From: Halanaerobiaceae bacterium ANBcell28
GTDB lineage: Bacteria; Bacillota; Halanaerobiia; Halanaerobiales; DTU029
DNA: 49,220 nucleotides
Direction: 5' to 3'
Assembly (NCBI GenBank): GCA_037623315.1
Contig: JBBJJH010000027.1
Coordinates: 1 to 49,220 of the forward strand
Shown: piece by piece, positions 1 through 8,817 of the stretch
Layout: the number at the start of each line of letters is the position of its first letter
Numbering within the stretch: position 1 is the stretch's first letter
Notes under the pieces: generated by a model
Databases searched by the model: none
What the model was told of the DNA's origin: nothing
The model's input: only the letters and a program-made list of their open reading frames with translations
Translations under genes and position numbers: made by a program

Positions 1-129
1 AATATTGTATTTATGGGGCGAATTAACTCGAAAAATTTTTACTCTTTAAAGCTGTCTATTGTGTCTGCTAGTTTTTAATAATTAATTTTTGTGATATAAT
101 ATTATTTCATAAGCATTATTAAGCTTCTT

Positions 130-152
130 CTTGCATAAATTTTATATGCAAG
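130..152 (+). promoter_or_regulatory. Inverted repeat before the yqfC ribosome binding site
   Basis: CTTGCATA (130-137) and TATGCAAG (145-152) form an 8-bp perfect dyad with a 7-base loop. The right arm touches the GGGAGGG ribosome binding site at 152-158. A TATAAT hexamer lies upstream at 95-100 without a convincing -35 box. The dyad could be a leader hairpin or an operator; the function is not shown. Confidence 0.3.
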
Positions 153-162
153 GGAGGGAATT

Positions 163-447
163 ATGATGGAAAAGCTTAAAAGACAGTTTGTTGAAATGTT
201 CCAAATTTCACCTGAAATAGCTTTAGACTTACCTTTAATGATGTTAATAGGTGAAGAAAGATTAGAGTTAGAAAATCATAAAGGTGTTAGTCAATTCCAT
301 CGTGAAGAAATTAAAGTTAAAGTCAAAAAAGGATATATGCTAATAAAAGGGAATAAACTTAGTATAGATGAAATTAATAGTGAATCAATCTCTATAACAG
401 GTATTATTTCTTCTATATCATATGAGAAAAAGGGGGAATCCCTTTGA
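163..447 (+). CDS. yqfC: YqfC-family sporulation protein
   Basis: The 94-residue product matches the small YqfC family (YabP/YqfC fold), which in Bacillus is a sporulation gene made in the mother cell. The family shows alternating hydrophobic and charged beta-type stretches such as VKVKKGYMLIKGNKL near the middle, which are visible here. The molecular role is unknown. Two adjacent ATG codons (163 and 166) follow GGGAGGG at 152-158; the second has the more usual 7-base spacing, so the true protein may be 93 residues. The stop overlaps the TTG start of yqfD, which indicates translational coupling. The family call rests on sequence feel plus the strict yqfC-yqfD-phoH order. Confidence 0.85.
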   Translation: MMEKLKRQFVEMFQISPEIALDLPLMMLIGEERLELENHKGVSQFHREEIKVKVKKGYMLIKGNKLSIDEINSESISITGIISSISYEKKGESL

Positions 448-1601
448 TAAAAGATATGTTTAGACATTGGCATGGTTATCTAAAAATAGAAATAAAAGGG
501 AATGCTCTGAGTAGATTTATTAACCAGATGACAGATATAGGTATAGTAATTTGGAATCTTAAGGAAATTGATAGTGATTATTATCTAGCCAATATATATA
601 AAGATGATTTTTTGAAATTACGTGATTTATTACGGAAAAGAAAATGTACTGTTAAAATTATTCAAAAGAAGGGTGTACCTTTTTATTTTTGGAAATTAAA
701 AAAAAGAGTTTTTCTTGTAATAGCTATATTTATCTTTTTTGTTATTTTTTATTTTGCTTCTTCTTTATTATTATTTTTTCAGATAGATGGTTTAGTAAAT
801 TTAGATGAAAAAGAAATCTATAATTTATTGCGGGAACAAGGGATAAAAAGGTTTGTGTCCAAAGATGATATTGATACAGGTATGGTTGAAAATCTTTTGT
901 TTAAAAGTTTTCCTCAAATAGCTTGGGTTGATGTGAGGTGGCATGGTACGAAACTAAATATAGATATTGTAGAAAAAAAGATGGTTGAAGAAAGTAAGAA
1001 TGTGGAAGTTTTAGCTACTAGAGATGGGGTAATAACTGAATTAATTGTATTAAGAGGTGTAGCGGTTGTTAATGAAGGTGATACTGTTAGAGAAGGACAG
1101 ATTTTAATTGTACCTGCTGCTGAGGAAGAGGAAGCAAGGGGTATAGTTAAAGCTAATGTTTGGTATGAAACTACAGCTTCTATAAGATTATATAATCAAG
1201 AGATAATAAAAACTGGGAACAAAAAGAGTTTTTATGGATTGTCTATTGCATCTTATACTTTCTTTTTTCCTAGAATTACTAATAGATATCAAAATTATAT
1301 ACGGAGTAGACAGGTAAAAAAATTATTAAGATGGAGGAATATTGTACTTCCTATAGAATTAATAAAAGAAGAGCATAAAGAAATAGATTTATTAATTGAG
1401 AACAGGAGTCATCAATTGGCGAATCATCTTGCTAGAGAAAAGACTTTAAGTTATATTATTAATAATATTGATTCAGAAGCAAAGATAATATCAATAGATT
1501 TTGAGGAGACTATAAATGAAGATAAAAAATACCTAGAAGCAAGGACTATTGTTATGGTTGAAGAAAATATAGCTATAATGGGAAAAGAAGGAGGATTTTA
1601 G
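444..1601 (+). CDS. yqfD: Sporulation protein YqfD
   Basis: This 385-residue protein fits YqfD, a membrane protein conserved in spore-formers and encoded next to YqfC. An N-terminal soluble part of about 85 residues is followed by one strong hydrophobic segment at about 88-112. A long extracytoplasmic part then carries the typical DGVITELIVLRG and VREGQ motifs, resembling a lipoyl or barrel-sandwich strand pattern. The start is TTG at 444, overlapping the yqfC stop (445-447), with AGGGGGAA just upstream as the ribosome binding site. Its stop overlaps the GTG of phoH, so the three genes are probably one operon. The biochemical function of the family is not established. Confidence 0.9.
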   Translation: MIKDMFRHWHGYLKIEIKGNALSRFINQMTDIGIVIWNLKEIDSDYYLANIYKDDFLKLRDLLRKRKCTVKIIQKKGVPFYFWKLKKRVFLVIAIFIFFVIFYFASSLLLFFQIDGLVNLDEKEIYNLLREQGIKRFVSKDDIDTGMVENLLFKSFPQIAWVDVRWHGTKLNIDIVEKKMVEESKNVEVLATRDGVITELIVLRGVAVVNEGDTVREGQILIVPAAEEEEARGIVKANVWYETTASIRLYNQEIIKTGNKKSFYGLSIASYTFFFPRITNRYQNYIRSRQVKKLLRWRNIVLPIELIKEEHKEIDLLIENRSHQLANHLAREKTLSYIINNIDSEAKIISIDFEETINEDKKYLEARTIVMVEENIAIMGKEGGF

Positions 1602-2563
1602 TGTCAAAATTAGAACGAGAAATTATAATAGACGATTATCAATTGGTTAGAAATTTAATAGGAAAAAAAGATAAAAACATAAAAATCATAGAAGAAGTAA
1701 CGGGAGCTAAACTTATTGTTAGAGGAAACTCCATAAAAATTATTGCATATGAAGATATTTTAGATCAGGTCGAAAATATAATTAATAAATTAATTGAAAT
1801 TACTCCAGATGATAAAAACTTATCTGAACAAGATGTTAAATATTCAGTTGAGTTATTAAGTAAAGATAAAAGTACAAATTTGAATGAGATTTATGATGAT
1901 ATATTACAGGTCAACTTTCGAGGGAAAAAAATAAAACTTAAGACATTAGGACAAAAGGTATATGTTGATGCTATCCGAAGTTCTGATATAGTGTTTTCTA
2001 TAGGGCCAGCTGGAACTGGCAAAACATATTTAGCTATGGTGATGGCAGTAAAATCTTTATTAAACAAAGAAGTTAATCGTATTGTCTTGACAAGGCCTGC
2101 TATAGAAGCAGGCGAAAAGCTTGGCTTTTTACCGGGGGATATGCAGGATAAGGTTGATCCATACTTGCGCCCTTTGTATGATGCTTTATATGACATCCTA
2201 GGTCCTGAAAAAGTAAGTCTATATTTAGAGAAAGATATTATTGAAGTAGCACCATTGGCTTATATGAGAGGTAGAACTCTTGATAATTCTTTTGTTATTC
2301 TTGATGAGGCACAAAATACAACTCCAGAACAAATGAAGATGTTCTTAACTAGAATTGGCTTTAGCTCCAAAGCTATAATCACAGGTGATACTACACAAGT
2401 GGATTTACCAAACAAAAAAAAATCTGGTCTTAGTCAGGTTCAAATCATATTAAAAAATATTGAAGGTATAGAATTTGTACGTCTTAGTAAACAAGATGTA
2501 GTCAGACATAAATTAGTTAAGGATATAATAAAAGCATATGAGAATTATGAAAGTAGGAATTAA
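1601..2563 (+). CDS. phoH: PhoH-like ATPase
   Basis: The product is a cytoplasmic PhoH/PhoL-family P-loop ATPase of 320 residues, the usual length. The Walker A motif GPAGTGKT is at about 135-142, the RPAIEAGEKLGFLPGD family motif at 165-180, and the Walker B with DEAQN at 235-239. The N-terminal 100 residues contain a KH-like nucleic-acid-binding segment. The family is linked to RNA metabolism and ribosome maturation, and linkage to ybeY two genes downstream is widely conserved. The GTG start at 1601 overlaps the yqfD stop, after GAAGGAGG as ribosome binding site. Confidence 0.96.
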   Translation: MSKLEREIIIDDYQLVRNLIGKKDKNIKIIEEVTGAKLIVRGNSIKIIAYEDILDQVENIINKLIEITPDDKNLSEQDVKYSVELLSKDKSTNLNEIYDDILQVNFRGKKIKLKTLGQKVYVDAIRSSDIVFSIGPAGTGKTYLAMVMAVKSLLNKEVNRIVLTRPAIEAGEKLGFLPGDMQDKVDPYLRPLYDALYDILGPEKVSLYLEKDIIEVAPLAYMRGRTLDNSFVILDEAQNTTPEQMKMFLTRIGFSSKAIITGDTTQVDLPNKKKSGLSQVQIILKNIEGIEFVRLSKQDVVRHKLVKDIIKAYENYESRN

Positions 2564-2565
2564 TA

Positions 2566-4770
2566 ATGTTAATATTCAAGAAGCTAAAAAAATGGTGGGA
2601 AAATGTCTTTGAAAAAGAGATTCCCATTAGTTCCAGGAATAAAAAAATATTTTGGGGATTTATTTTCATTATTACATTAACTTTAATTTTAACAATTAAT
2701 TTGATCTCCAGTCAATTAGATCTAGTACTTGGACAACCTAGTCCAACTGATATTGAAGCTCCTCGTACTGTAACTATTGTAAATGAAGAAAGAACTAATG
2801 AAATGCGCGATATAGCTAGACAGTCTGTTGGTCGAAGATATGAAGAAAATGTTAATGCTAAGATTTCTGCTCTAGAAGATATAAATAATTTTTTTGATTC
2901 TATTATAGAAAGTAGAGAGAAAATTAATGAACAAGACTTAGCTATTGAAGAAGAAAGAATGTTAGATAATGAAGATTCTTTAATCAGTACTGATAAGTTA
3001 ATACAAGATATTCTTATTGAATTTCCTGATATTTCCAAAGAGACTATTGAAACTATTTTCCATGCCAGGGAAAATGATTTACTAATTGTAAGAGATGCTG
3101 CAGTACTTATTATTGAAGATATTTATCAAAGAAGAATTTATCCTGAAGATCTGCCTAAGTTAAGGGAGACTATTACACAAAGGGTTCAAAATCTTGATTA
3201 TCGGGTAGAATTTAGACTTGCTTTAACAGAGTTACTACAAAATGTAGCTAGACCAACGATGTTGGTTGATGAAGAAGCTACAATAGAAAAACAAGAAGAA
3301 GCCGCAAGAAATATACCAGCTGAGCAAGATACTGTTTTACAAGGCGAAATGATTGTTAGAAAAGGAGATATAGTTACTGAAGAACATATTAAAATTTTGG
3401 AAGCCCTTGGTGTACATCAATCAGAAGTAAACTATCTTAATATTTTGGGCATTATCATTGTTATTATAACTCTAGTAATATTGGCAGGTCTATATTTAAG
3501 TAAATATAAAAATGACATATGGAATAATCCTAAAAAAATAGTTTTTCTTGAATTAATGGTCGTCTTACTAGTTATTTTAGCAAGAATAATTGACGTTATT
3601 CCAGTACTAGATTATTTTTATCTTCCGTATTTAATTCCAGTTGCGATGGCATCTATATTAATAACAGTGCTCTTAGATAGTGAAGTTGGTATATTTTCTA
3701 CCATTTTTATTAGCTTTCTTGTTGCATTAATTTTTAATAATAACTATAATGTGGCGATTATAGGTTTTGTGAGTGGTATGGTTGGTATTTATAGTGTATC
3801 AAAATTAAGTCAAAGAAATGATTTAGTAAAAGCAGGTTTTAATGTTAGTGCTGTTTTATTTATTTTGAGTTTAGGACTAAGATTAACAGAGCCAATTAAT
3901 AGTATCTTGAATGTTTTAGGACATGTTTCTATGGCAGTATTAAATGGAGTACTTGTAGCTATTTTGGCCAATGGATTATTGCCTTATTTTGAAAATTTAT
4001 TTGGTTTTACTTCTTCAGTAAAATTACTAGAGCTATCAAATCCTAGTCAGCCTTTATTAAATAAGTTGGTTTTTGAATCACCTGGCACCTATAATCATTC
4101 TTTGGTTGTTGCTAATTTAGCAGAAACTGCAGCTAATAATATTGGTGCAGATTCCTTGTTAGCTCGAGTTGGGTCTTATTATCATGATATAGGTAAAATG
4201 AAAAGACCATTTTTCTTTATTGAAAATCATATGGGAAGAGAAAATCCTCATGATAAACTCAACCCTAATTTAAGTGCATTAATTATTAAATCACATGTTA
4301 AAGATGGTGTAGAATTAGCTAAAGAGTATAAATTACCAACACAAATAATAGATATAATTAGAGAGCACCACGGTAGTAATTTGATTTCGTTTTTTTATCA
4401 GGAGGCTTTAAAGGATAGTGTTCATGATAATATTGAAGAAAGTGATTTTCGATATGATGGTCCAAAACCACAAACTAAAGAATCAGCAATAATTATGCTA
4501 GCAGATATTTGTGAAGCTGCTGTTAGATCTAAAAATTTCAATAAAAGTAATCATAATCGTATGGAAGGACTTGTACGAGAATTAATTAGAAAAAAATTGA
4601 TAGAAGGACAATTAGATGAATCAGATTTATCTTTAAGAGATCTAGATACCATTGCAGAAAGTTTTGTAAAAGTATTAACTGGTATTTATCATCAACGGCT
4701 TGAATATCCAGAGAAATTTTTGAAAGAAATGAAAAGGGCTGATAAAATTGATAAAGGTAGAAATAAATAA
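2566..4770 (+). CDS. pgpH: c-di-AMP phosphodiesterase PgpH (YqfF), 7TM-HD protein
   Basis: This 734-residue membrane protein has the PgpH architecture: an N-terminal helix at about 27-50, a large extracytoplasmic 7TMR-HDED domain to about residue 285, seven hydrophobic helices at about 287-480 and a C-terminal cytoplasmic HD domain. The HD pair lies in YYHDIGKMKRP near residues 538-548, with a further histidine pair in REHHG. Characterised members hydrolyse cyclic di-AMP to pApA. The gene starts 3 bases after phoH, and its last 23 bases overlap ybeY. It is intact and of normal length. Confidence 0.95.
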   Translation: MLIFKKLKKWWENVFEKEIPISSRNKKIFWGFIFIITLTLILTINLISSQLDLVLGQPSPTDIEAPRTVTIVNEERTNEMRDIARQSVGRRYEENVNAKISALEDINNFFDSIIESREKINEQDLAIEEERMLDNEDSLISTDKLIQDILIEFPDISKETIETIFHARENDLLIVRDAAVLIIEDIYQRRIYPEDLPKLRETITQRVQNLDYRVEFRLALTELLQNVARPTMLVDEEATIEKQEEAARNIPAEQDTVLQGEMIVRKGDIVTEEHIKILEALGVHQSEVNYLNILGIIIVIITLVILAGLYLSKYKNDIWNNPKKIVFLELMVVLLVILARIIDVIPVLDYFYLPYLIPVAMASILITVLLDSEVGIFSTIFISFLVALIFNNNYNVAIIGFVSGMVGIYSVSKLSQRNDLVKAGFNVSAVLFILSLGLRLTEPINSILNVLGHVSMAVLNGVLVAILANGLLPYFENLFGFTSSVKLLELSNPSQPLLNKLVFESPGTYNHSLVVANLAETAANNIGADSLLARVGSYYHDIGKMKRPFFFIENHMGRENPHDKLNPNLSALIIKSHVKDGVELAKEYKLPTQIIDIIREHHGSNLISFFYQEALKDSVHDNIEESDFRYDGPKPQTKESAIIMLADICEAAVRSKNFNKSNHNRMEGLVRELIRKKLIEGQLDESDLSLRDLDTIAESFVKVLTGIYHQRLEYPEKFLKEMKRADKIDKGRNK

Positions 4771-5182
4771 CAAACAGGATTTTATAGAAATAGATCAGCA
4801 AATATATGATTTCTTTAAAAAAATTGCTGAAAAAACAGCTGAATTAGAAGGTTATAGCCAGGGTGAAATAAGTTTTGCGATGCTTGATAATCAACAAATA
4901 CAAATTTTAAACAAACAATATAGAAATAAAGATTGTCCAACAGATGTGTTGTCTTTCATAATGGATGAGGATATTTGGGGAGATATTATAATATCTACAG
5001 AGAGAGCTATAGAGCAGGCGAATGAATATAATCATTCTGTGGAACGTGAATTGGCTTTTCTTGCTGTCCATGGGATTTTACATTTGTTAGGTTATGATCA
5101 TCAAACTCCTGGCGAAAAAGATGAAATGCGACGTAAAGAAGAAAGAGTTTTAAGTGAATTAAATTTAAGCAGGGATACTTGA
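4748..5182 (+). CDS. ybeY: Endoribonuclease YbeY (rRNA maturation factor)
   Basis: The product is a 144-residue YbeY metalloprotein that takes part in 16S rRNA 3'-end maturation and ribosome quality control. The zinc motif HGILHLLGYDH gives ligands H108, H112 and H118. The upstream CPTDVLSF segment is also typical. Translation most likely starts at TTG 4748, inside the end of pgpH, because the MIKVEINNKQ amino terminus matches the family and AAAAGGG lies upstream. The overlap suggests coupling to pgpH. Confidence 0.95.
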   Translation: MIKVEINNKQDFIEIDQQIYDFFKKIAEKTAELEGYSQGEISFAMLDNQQIQILNKQYRNKDCPTDVLSFIMDEDIWGDIIISTERAIEQANEYNHSVERELAFLAVHGILHLLGYDHQTPGEKDEMRRKEERVLSELNLSRDT

Positions 5183-5198
5183 GAATAGGAGGGAAATA

Positions 5199-5894
5199 TT
5201 GCACTTTGATAGACTTCTAGATAGTTTTAATTATGCTTTAGCAGGTTTGGTTCATACTTTCAAAACTCAGCGTAACATGAAAATACACTTTACAATATCG
5301 TTTTTAGTTTTGTTGGCAAGTTTATTTGTTGAGATTACTAAGACTGAGTTAATTATAATATTTTTTGCTATAAGTTTAGTAATTGCTCTGGAATTAATAA
5401 ATACTGCTATTGAAGTAATTATAGATATGATTGCAGAAGAGTACCGTTATCGGGCAAAAATCACTAAAAATATTGCAGCATCAGCTGTATTGATTGCATC
5501 TATGAATGCCATAATTGTTGCATATTTAATATTTTTAGATGATATAAGAACTTTAAGTATAGAATTAATAAGTCAAATTAAGCAAGAGCCAATACATTTT
5601 ATTTTTATAAATCTAGCCTTGCTTTTTATTGTGATAGTTGTTTTGAAGGCAAAAAAAGGACATGGCACACCTCTAGAGGGAGGAATGCCTAGTGGTCATA
5701 GTGCTTTATCTTTTTCTATTTTGACATTAGTTATATATTTTACCGAAGATATGATTGTAATAAGCCTTGTATTTTTCTTAGCCCTTCTAGTAGCCCAAAG
5801 TCGTCTGCAGAGTAGAGCGCATAATTTTTTAGAAATTATGGCAGGGGCTTTAATTGGCATAATTTTTACTATGTTAATATTATTAATAATATAG
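5199..5894 (+). CDS. Fused undecaprenol/diacylglycerol kinase and PAP2 phosphatase
   Basis: This 231-residue integral membrane protein joins a DgkA-type lipid kinase (about 1-115) to a PAP2 lipid phosphatase (about 130-231). The kinase signature LELINTAIE with the acidic residue E72 is visible. The usual KDxAA aspartate is replaced by asparagine in TKNIAAS (N91). The phosphatase half keeps PSGH (164-167) and SR-x5-H (201-208), with glutamate in place of the last aspartate. I recall this variant from other DgkA-PAP2 fusions. The protein probably phosphorylates and/or dephosphorylates undecaprenol or a related lipid carrier. The start is TTG 5199 after AGGAGGG at 5187-5193. Confidence 0.88.
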   Translation: MHFDRLLDSFNYALAGLVHTFKTQRNMKIHFTISFLVLLASLFVEITKTELIIIFFAISLVIALELINTAIEVIIDMIAEEYRYRAKITKNIAASAVLIASMNAIIVAYLIFLDDIRTLSIELISQIKQEPIHFIFINLALLFIVIVVLKAKKGHGTPLEGGMPSGHSALSFSILTLVIYFTEDMIVISLVFFLALLVAQSRLQSRAHNFLEIMAGALIGIIFTMLILLII

Positions 5895-5923
5895 TCAATA
5901 AAGAAGAACAGGAGAGTTTCAAT

Positions 5924-6931
5924 ATGAAGGGAAAAATAATTGAAAGTGTATTTAAAATTATTACTGTTTTGGTGTTAATAATAAATATAATTTTTTTATC
6001 GAGAGCTTTGGGGCTTATATATTTACCTGGGGAGATTACCTCATTGGATAAGTCTAAACAGGCTGCCCAATCTGTTATTAGTTATAGTCAAGAATTGGCT
6101 AATAGTTATGGTGTTGAAGAGAATCAAGATGTAGTTGAAATTCTTGCTAAGTTTAATTATGAGATTGAAAGGTCTAATAATGCTGATGAAATTGCTAGCT
6201 TAATGCTGGATTATGGCCGGCAAACACAAGATATTATATATAGGGTATTACAAAATAAAAGAATTAATAGTATTTTTAATATAATTAATAATCAGGAATT
6301 GCCTGAAAGCGGAAAAATAACAATATCAAAAATGGGTAATGATATGAAGATATTAGATCCAATTGGGATCCTTACTGAAGAAAGTAAAAAAGAGATAGAG
6401 AAAATTTCTTTTAATCATACTTTGGAGATAAATATAGAAAATGGTACTGCTAGTATGGTACCAACAGGGGATATATTTAATCAGGTGAGTTATCTTCAAA
6501 CAAAGTTGGCTTCTATGGAAAGGCAATTTAAAAATATAAGTCAAAAAGCGGGTTATGAACCTATATCAGGCGCGGGAATAATCATTCATGTTTATGATAA
6601 TTCCAAAGAAACAGAAGAAATAGGAATTGTTCATGATTCTGATATTAGAAAGATTATAAATGAATTGTTAATTGCAGGTGCCGAGGGTATAGAAGTTGGG
6701 GGCCAAAGATTAACAGTAAACTCTGCTATACGTTGTGTTGGACCAACTATATTGGTGAATAATAGACCTATTTCTGTTAATCCTATAGAAATTAAAGCGA
6801 TAGGAAGTCCAGAGGTATTAAAAAGTAGTTTAGACATTATAAAAAACCAATTAAAGGGTTTTGGAATACAATTAGAGATAAAAGAGGATGAAGAGATGTG
6901 GATAGGCGCTCAGAGTATTTATGAAAGGTGA
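5924..6931 (+). CDS. DUF881-domain membrane-anchored protein
   Basis: The 335-residue product has one N-terminal membrane segment (about 10-31), a helical region to about 150, and then a DUF881 domain (YlxW/YlxX type) from about 185 to the end. Segments such as IIIHVYDNS, IVHDSDIRKIINELLIAGAEGIEVGGQR and CVGPTILVNNR are typical. DUF881 proteins sit near division and cell-wall genes in many Bacillota, but their activity is unknown. The region at about 180-215 can form a coiled coil. ATG 5924 follows CAGGAGAG. The gene is followed after 6 bases by the YerB-like lipoprotein gene, so the two may form an envelope pair. Confidence 0.82.
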   Translation: MKGKIIESVFKIITVLVLIINIIFLSRALGLIYLPGEITSLDKSKQAAQSVISYSQELANSYGVEENQDVVEILAKFNYEIERSNNADEIASLMLDYGRQTQDIIYRVLQNKRINSIFNIINNQELPESGKITISKMGNDMKILDPIGILTEESKKEIEKISFNHTLEINIENGTASMVPTGDIFNQVSYLQTKLASMERQFKNISQKAGYEPISGAGIIIHVYDNSKETEEIGIVHDSDIRKIINELLIAGAEGIEVGGQRLTVNSAIRCVGPTILVNNRPISVNPIEIKAIGSPEVLKSSLDIIKNQLKGFGIQLEIKEDEEMWIGAQSIYER

Positions 6932-6937
6932 TAAGCT

Positions 6938-8350
6938 ATGAAAAAATTAATTTGTATGGTAATCTTTTTGTTAACTGTGACCTTGCTTTTTTCTAGCTGT
7001 GATTTTTCTCAGGATGATACAGGTGATACTGATGTTATTTCTAGAGAAGCAGAGGAAGAAATTAATGAGGAAGTGTTTTATGAAGATATTGAAGATCAAG
7101 ATCAATTGCTTTTAGATGAATTAGAGAATATGGTAGATAAACATGAGGAGAAAGGATTTTACTCGCCTTTTACTGGTTTGCCTGCTAACGAACTGAGCAT
7201 GCAGAGGGCAACGATGGTTATTATCGAAAATGCTCCAAGGGCTCGTCCGCAATCAGGTTTGCATGAAGCAGCTATTATCTATGAACTATTGGCTGAAGGA
7301 GGAATAACACGTTTTTTAGCACTCTATTGGGATGAAATTCCAGATGAAATTGGACCTGTTCGGAGTGCAAGGCCCTATAAAGTTGATATTGCTAATGATT
7401 ATAATGCTTTATTACTTCATGCTGGTGGCAGTCCTCAAGCTTTAGAAATGTTAGCTTCTGGAGAAGTTGATAACATTGATCAGATACATAATGGAGGAAG
7501 ATATTTTTGGCGCAGTAGCCATCGAAGAGCACCTCATAATTTATATACTGGGAGAGTTAGAATAAATGATTATTTAGATAAGCTATTAGGCCAGAAATAT
7601 CAGGATAGATTTGATTTCCAAAGAGTAAGTTTTATAACTAAAGAAGATGAGTACGCTGATTATATAAAAATAAATTATTGGGGTGGTACTACTGTAGTAT
7701 TTAAGTATGATGATGTAAATAATAATTATTTAAGATACTACGGTCCCTTAGAAATACCACATAAATCTGATAATATTCAATTACAGGCAAATAATATAAT
7801 TATACAGTATGTAAGAACAAGGCAAATTGATGATATTGGACGTTTGGAAATGGATTTAAATGATAGGGGTAAAGCCTTATTTTTTAGAGATGGCATAGTA
7901 GTTGAGGGCTTCTGGGAAAAAACAGAATATACCTGGACATCGTTTTATGATAATACGGGACAGGAACTAAGTCTAAATCCTGGACAGACGTGGATAATTG
8001 TTGTTCCTACTGTAACACAAGTTGATTATTCTTATACAAGAAAACAAGAACTTGAAGAGACGGTTGATGAAGAAGAAAGTGAAGAGTTAGATAATGATCT
8101 TGAGGACAGCATTGATGAAGAAGAAAGTGAAGAATTTGATAATGATCTTGAAGGCAGCATTGATGAAGAAGTAAATGAAGAGTTAGATAATGTTCTTGAA
8201 GACAGCATTAATGAAGAAGAAAGTGAAGAATTAGATAATGATCTTGAAGGCAGCATTGATGAAGAAGAAAGTGAAGAATTTGATAATGATCTTGAAGACA
8301 GCATTGATGAAGAAGAAAGTGAAGAATTAGATAATACTCTTGAAGACTAA
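6938..8350 (+). CDS. YerB-like lipoprotein (DUF3048) with acidic repeat tail
   Basis: The 470-residue protein begins with a lipoprotein signal peptide, with lipobox LFSSC placing the lipidated cysteine at residue 21. The body (about 70-375) matches DUF3048/YerB: PFTGLP, RATMVIIENAPRARPQSGL, EGGITRFLALY, IGPVRSARPY and SSHRRAPHNLY. The function of YerB is unknown; it is predicted to be exposed outside the membrane. From residue 376 to the stop the sequence is six tandem 16-residue units rich in Asp and Glu, encoded by a 48-bp repeat. The main family does not need this tail, which looks like a lineage-specific expansion. Confidence 0.85.
   Translation: MKKLICMVIFLLTVTLLFSSCDFSQDDTGDTDVISREAEEEINEEVFYEDIEDQDQLLLDELENMVDKHEEKGFYSPFTGLPANELSMQRATMVIIENAPRARPQSGLHEAAIIYELLAEGGITRFLALYWDEIPDEIGPVRSARPYKVDIANDYNALLLHAGGSPQALEMLASGEVDNIDQIHNGGRYFWRSSHRRAPHNLYTGRVRINDYLDKLLGQKYQDRFDFQRVSFITKEDEYADYIKINYWGGTTVVFKYDDVNNNYLRYYGPLEIPHKSDNIQLQANNIIIQYVRTRQIDDIGRLEMDLNDRGKALFFRDGIVVEGFWEKTEYTWTSFYDNTGQELSLNPGQTWIIVVPTVTQVDYSYTRKQELEETVDEEESEELDNDLEDSIDEEESEEFDNDLEGSIDEEVNEELDNVLEDSINEEESEELDNDLEGSIDEEESEEFDNDLEDSIDEEESEELDNTLED
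8063..8347 (+). repeat. 48-bp in-frame tandem repeat, six units
   Basis: Six direct 48-bp units run from 8063 to the stop of the lipoprotein gene, each coding a variant of (I/V)DEEESEELDNDLEDS. The third and fourth units differ most (DEEVNEELDNVLEDS, then NEEESEELDNDLEGS). The last unit is closed by the stop codon at exactly the length of a full unit. The units are diverged but the frame is preserved, which suggests the array is translated and selected. Copy number may vary between strains. Confidence 0.95.
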
Positions 8351-8415
8351 CTAATTAAGAACTATTTATATAAAGTAACACTTTCGCAAATAATATTTGC
8401 AAAAAGGAGAAAAAA

Positions 8416-8817
8416 ATGGATGATAAGGAAATAATAAAGCTTATAAAGGAAGCAAAAAAGGCAAGAGCTAATGCTTACTCGCCATATTCTAAATTTCCTG
8501 TTGGGGCTGCTTTATTAACAAAGGAAGGCAAAATTTTTTCTGGTGTTAATATTGAGAATGCTTCTTATGGTTTAAGTAATTGTGCAGAAAGAACAGCCAT
8601 CTTTAAAGCCCTTTCTGAAGGATATAAAGATTTTACTGCAATAGCTGTAATTGCAGACACTGAAAGACCTGTACCTCCTTGTGGTTCTTGTAGGCAGGTA
8701 ATTTATGAGTTTGCTGAAAATTTAACTATAATAATGTCTAATTTGAATTATCAATATAAAAAAATGAGTATACGGGATCTCTTGCCAGGAGCTTTTAACA
8801 GAAAGGATATCAAATAA
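8416..8817 (+). CDS. cdd: Cytidine deaminase
   Basis: The 133-residue protein is a tetrameric-type cytidine deaminase, which converts cytidine and deoxycytidine to uridine and deoxyuridine in pyrimidine salvage. The zinc site is formed by C56, C89 and C92, with the catalytic E58 in NCAERTA and the second half in PPCGSCRQV. The N-terminal AYSPYSKFPVGAAL substrate motif is present. A small dyad, GCAAAT/ATTTGC at 8386-8400, lies just before the AAAAGGAG ribosome binding site. The stop shares one base with the ATG of era. Linkage cdd-era is common in Bacillota. Confidence 0.97.
   Translation: MDDKEIIKLIKEAKKARANAYSPYSKFPVGAALLTKEGKIFSGVNIENASYGLSNCAERTAIFKALSEGYKDFTAIAVIADTERPVPPCGSCRQVIYEFAENLTIIMSNLNYQYKKMSIRDLLPGAFNRKDIK

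Noticed and set aside
8032-8304. Minus-strand serine-rich reading frame opposite the lipoprotein tail
   Set aside because: It is the reverse complement of the acidic 48-bp repeats; its repetitive Ser/Leu content and lack of a ribosome binding site mark it as a shadow.
8063-8347. CRISPR-like direct repeats
   Set aside because: The units are contiguous without spacers, keep a 48-bp coding frame and form part of a lipoprotein.
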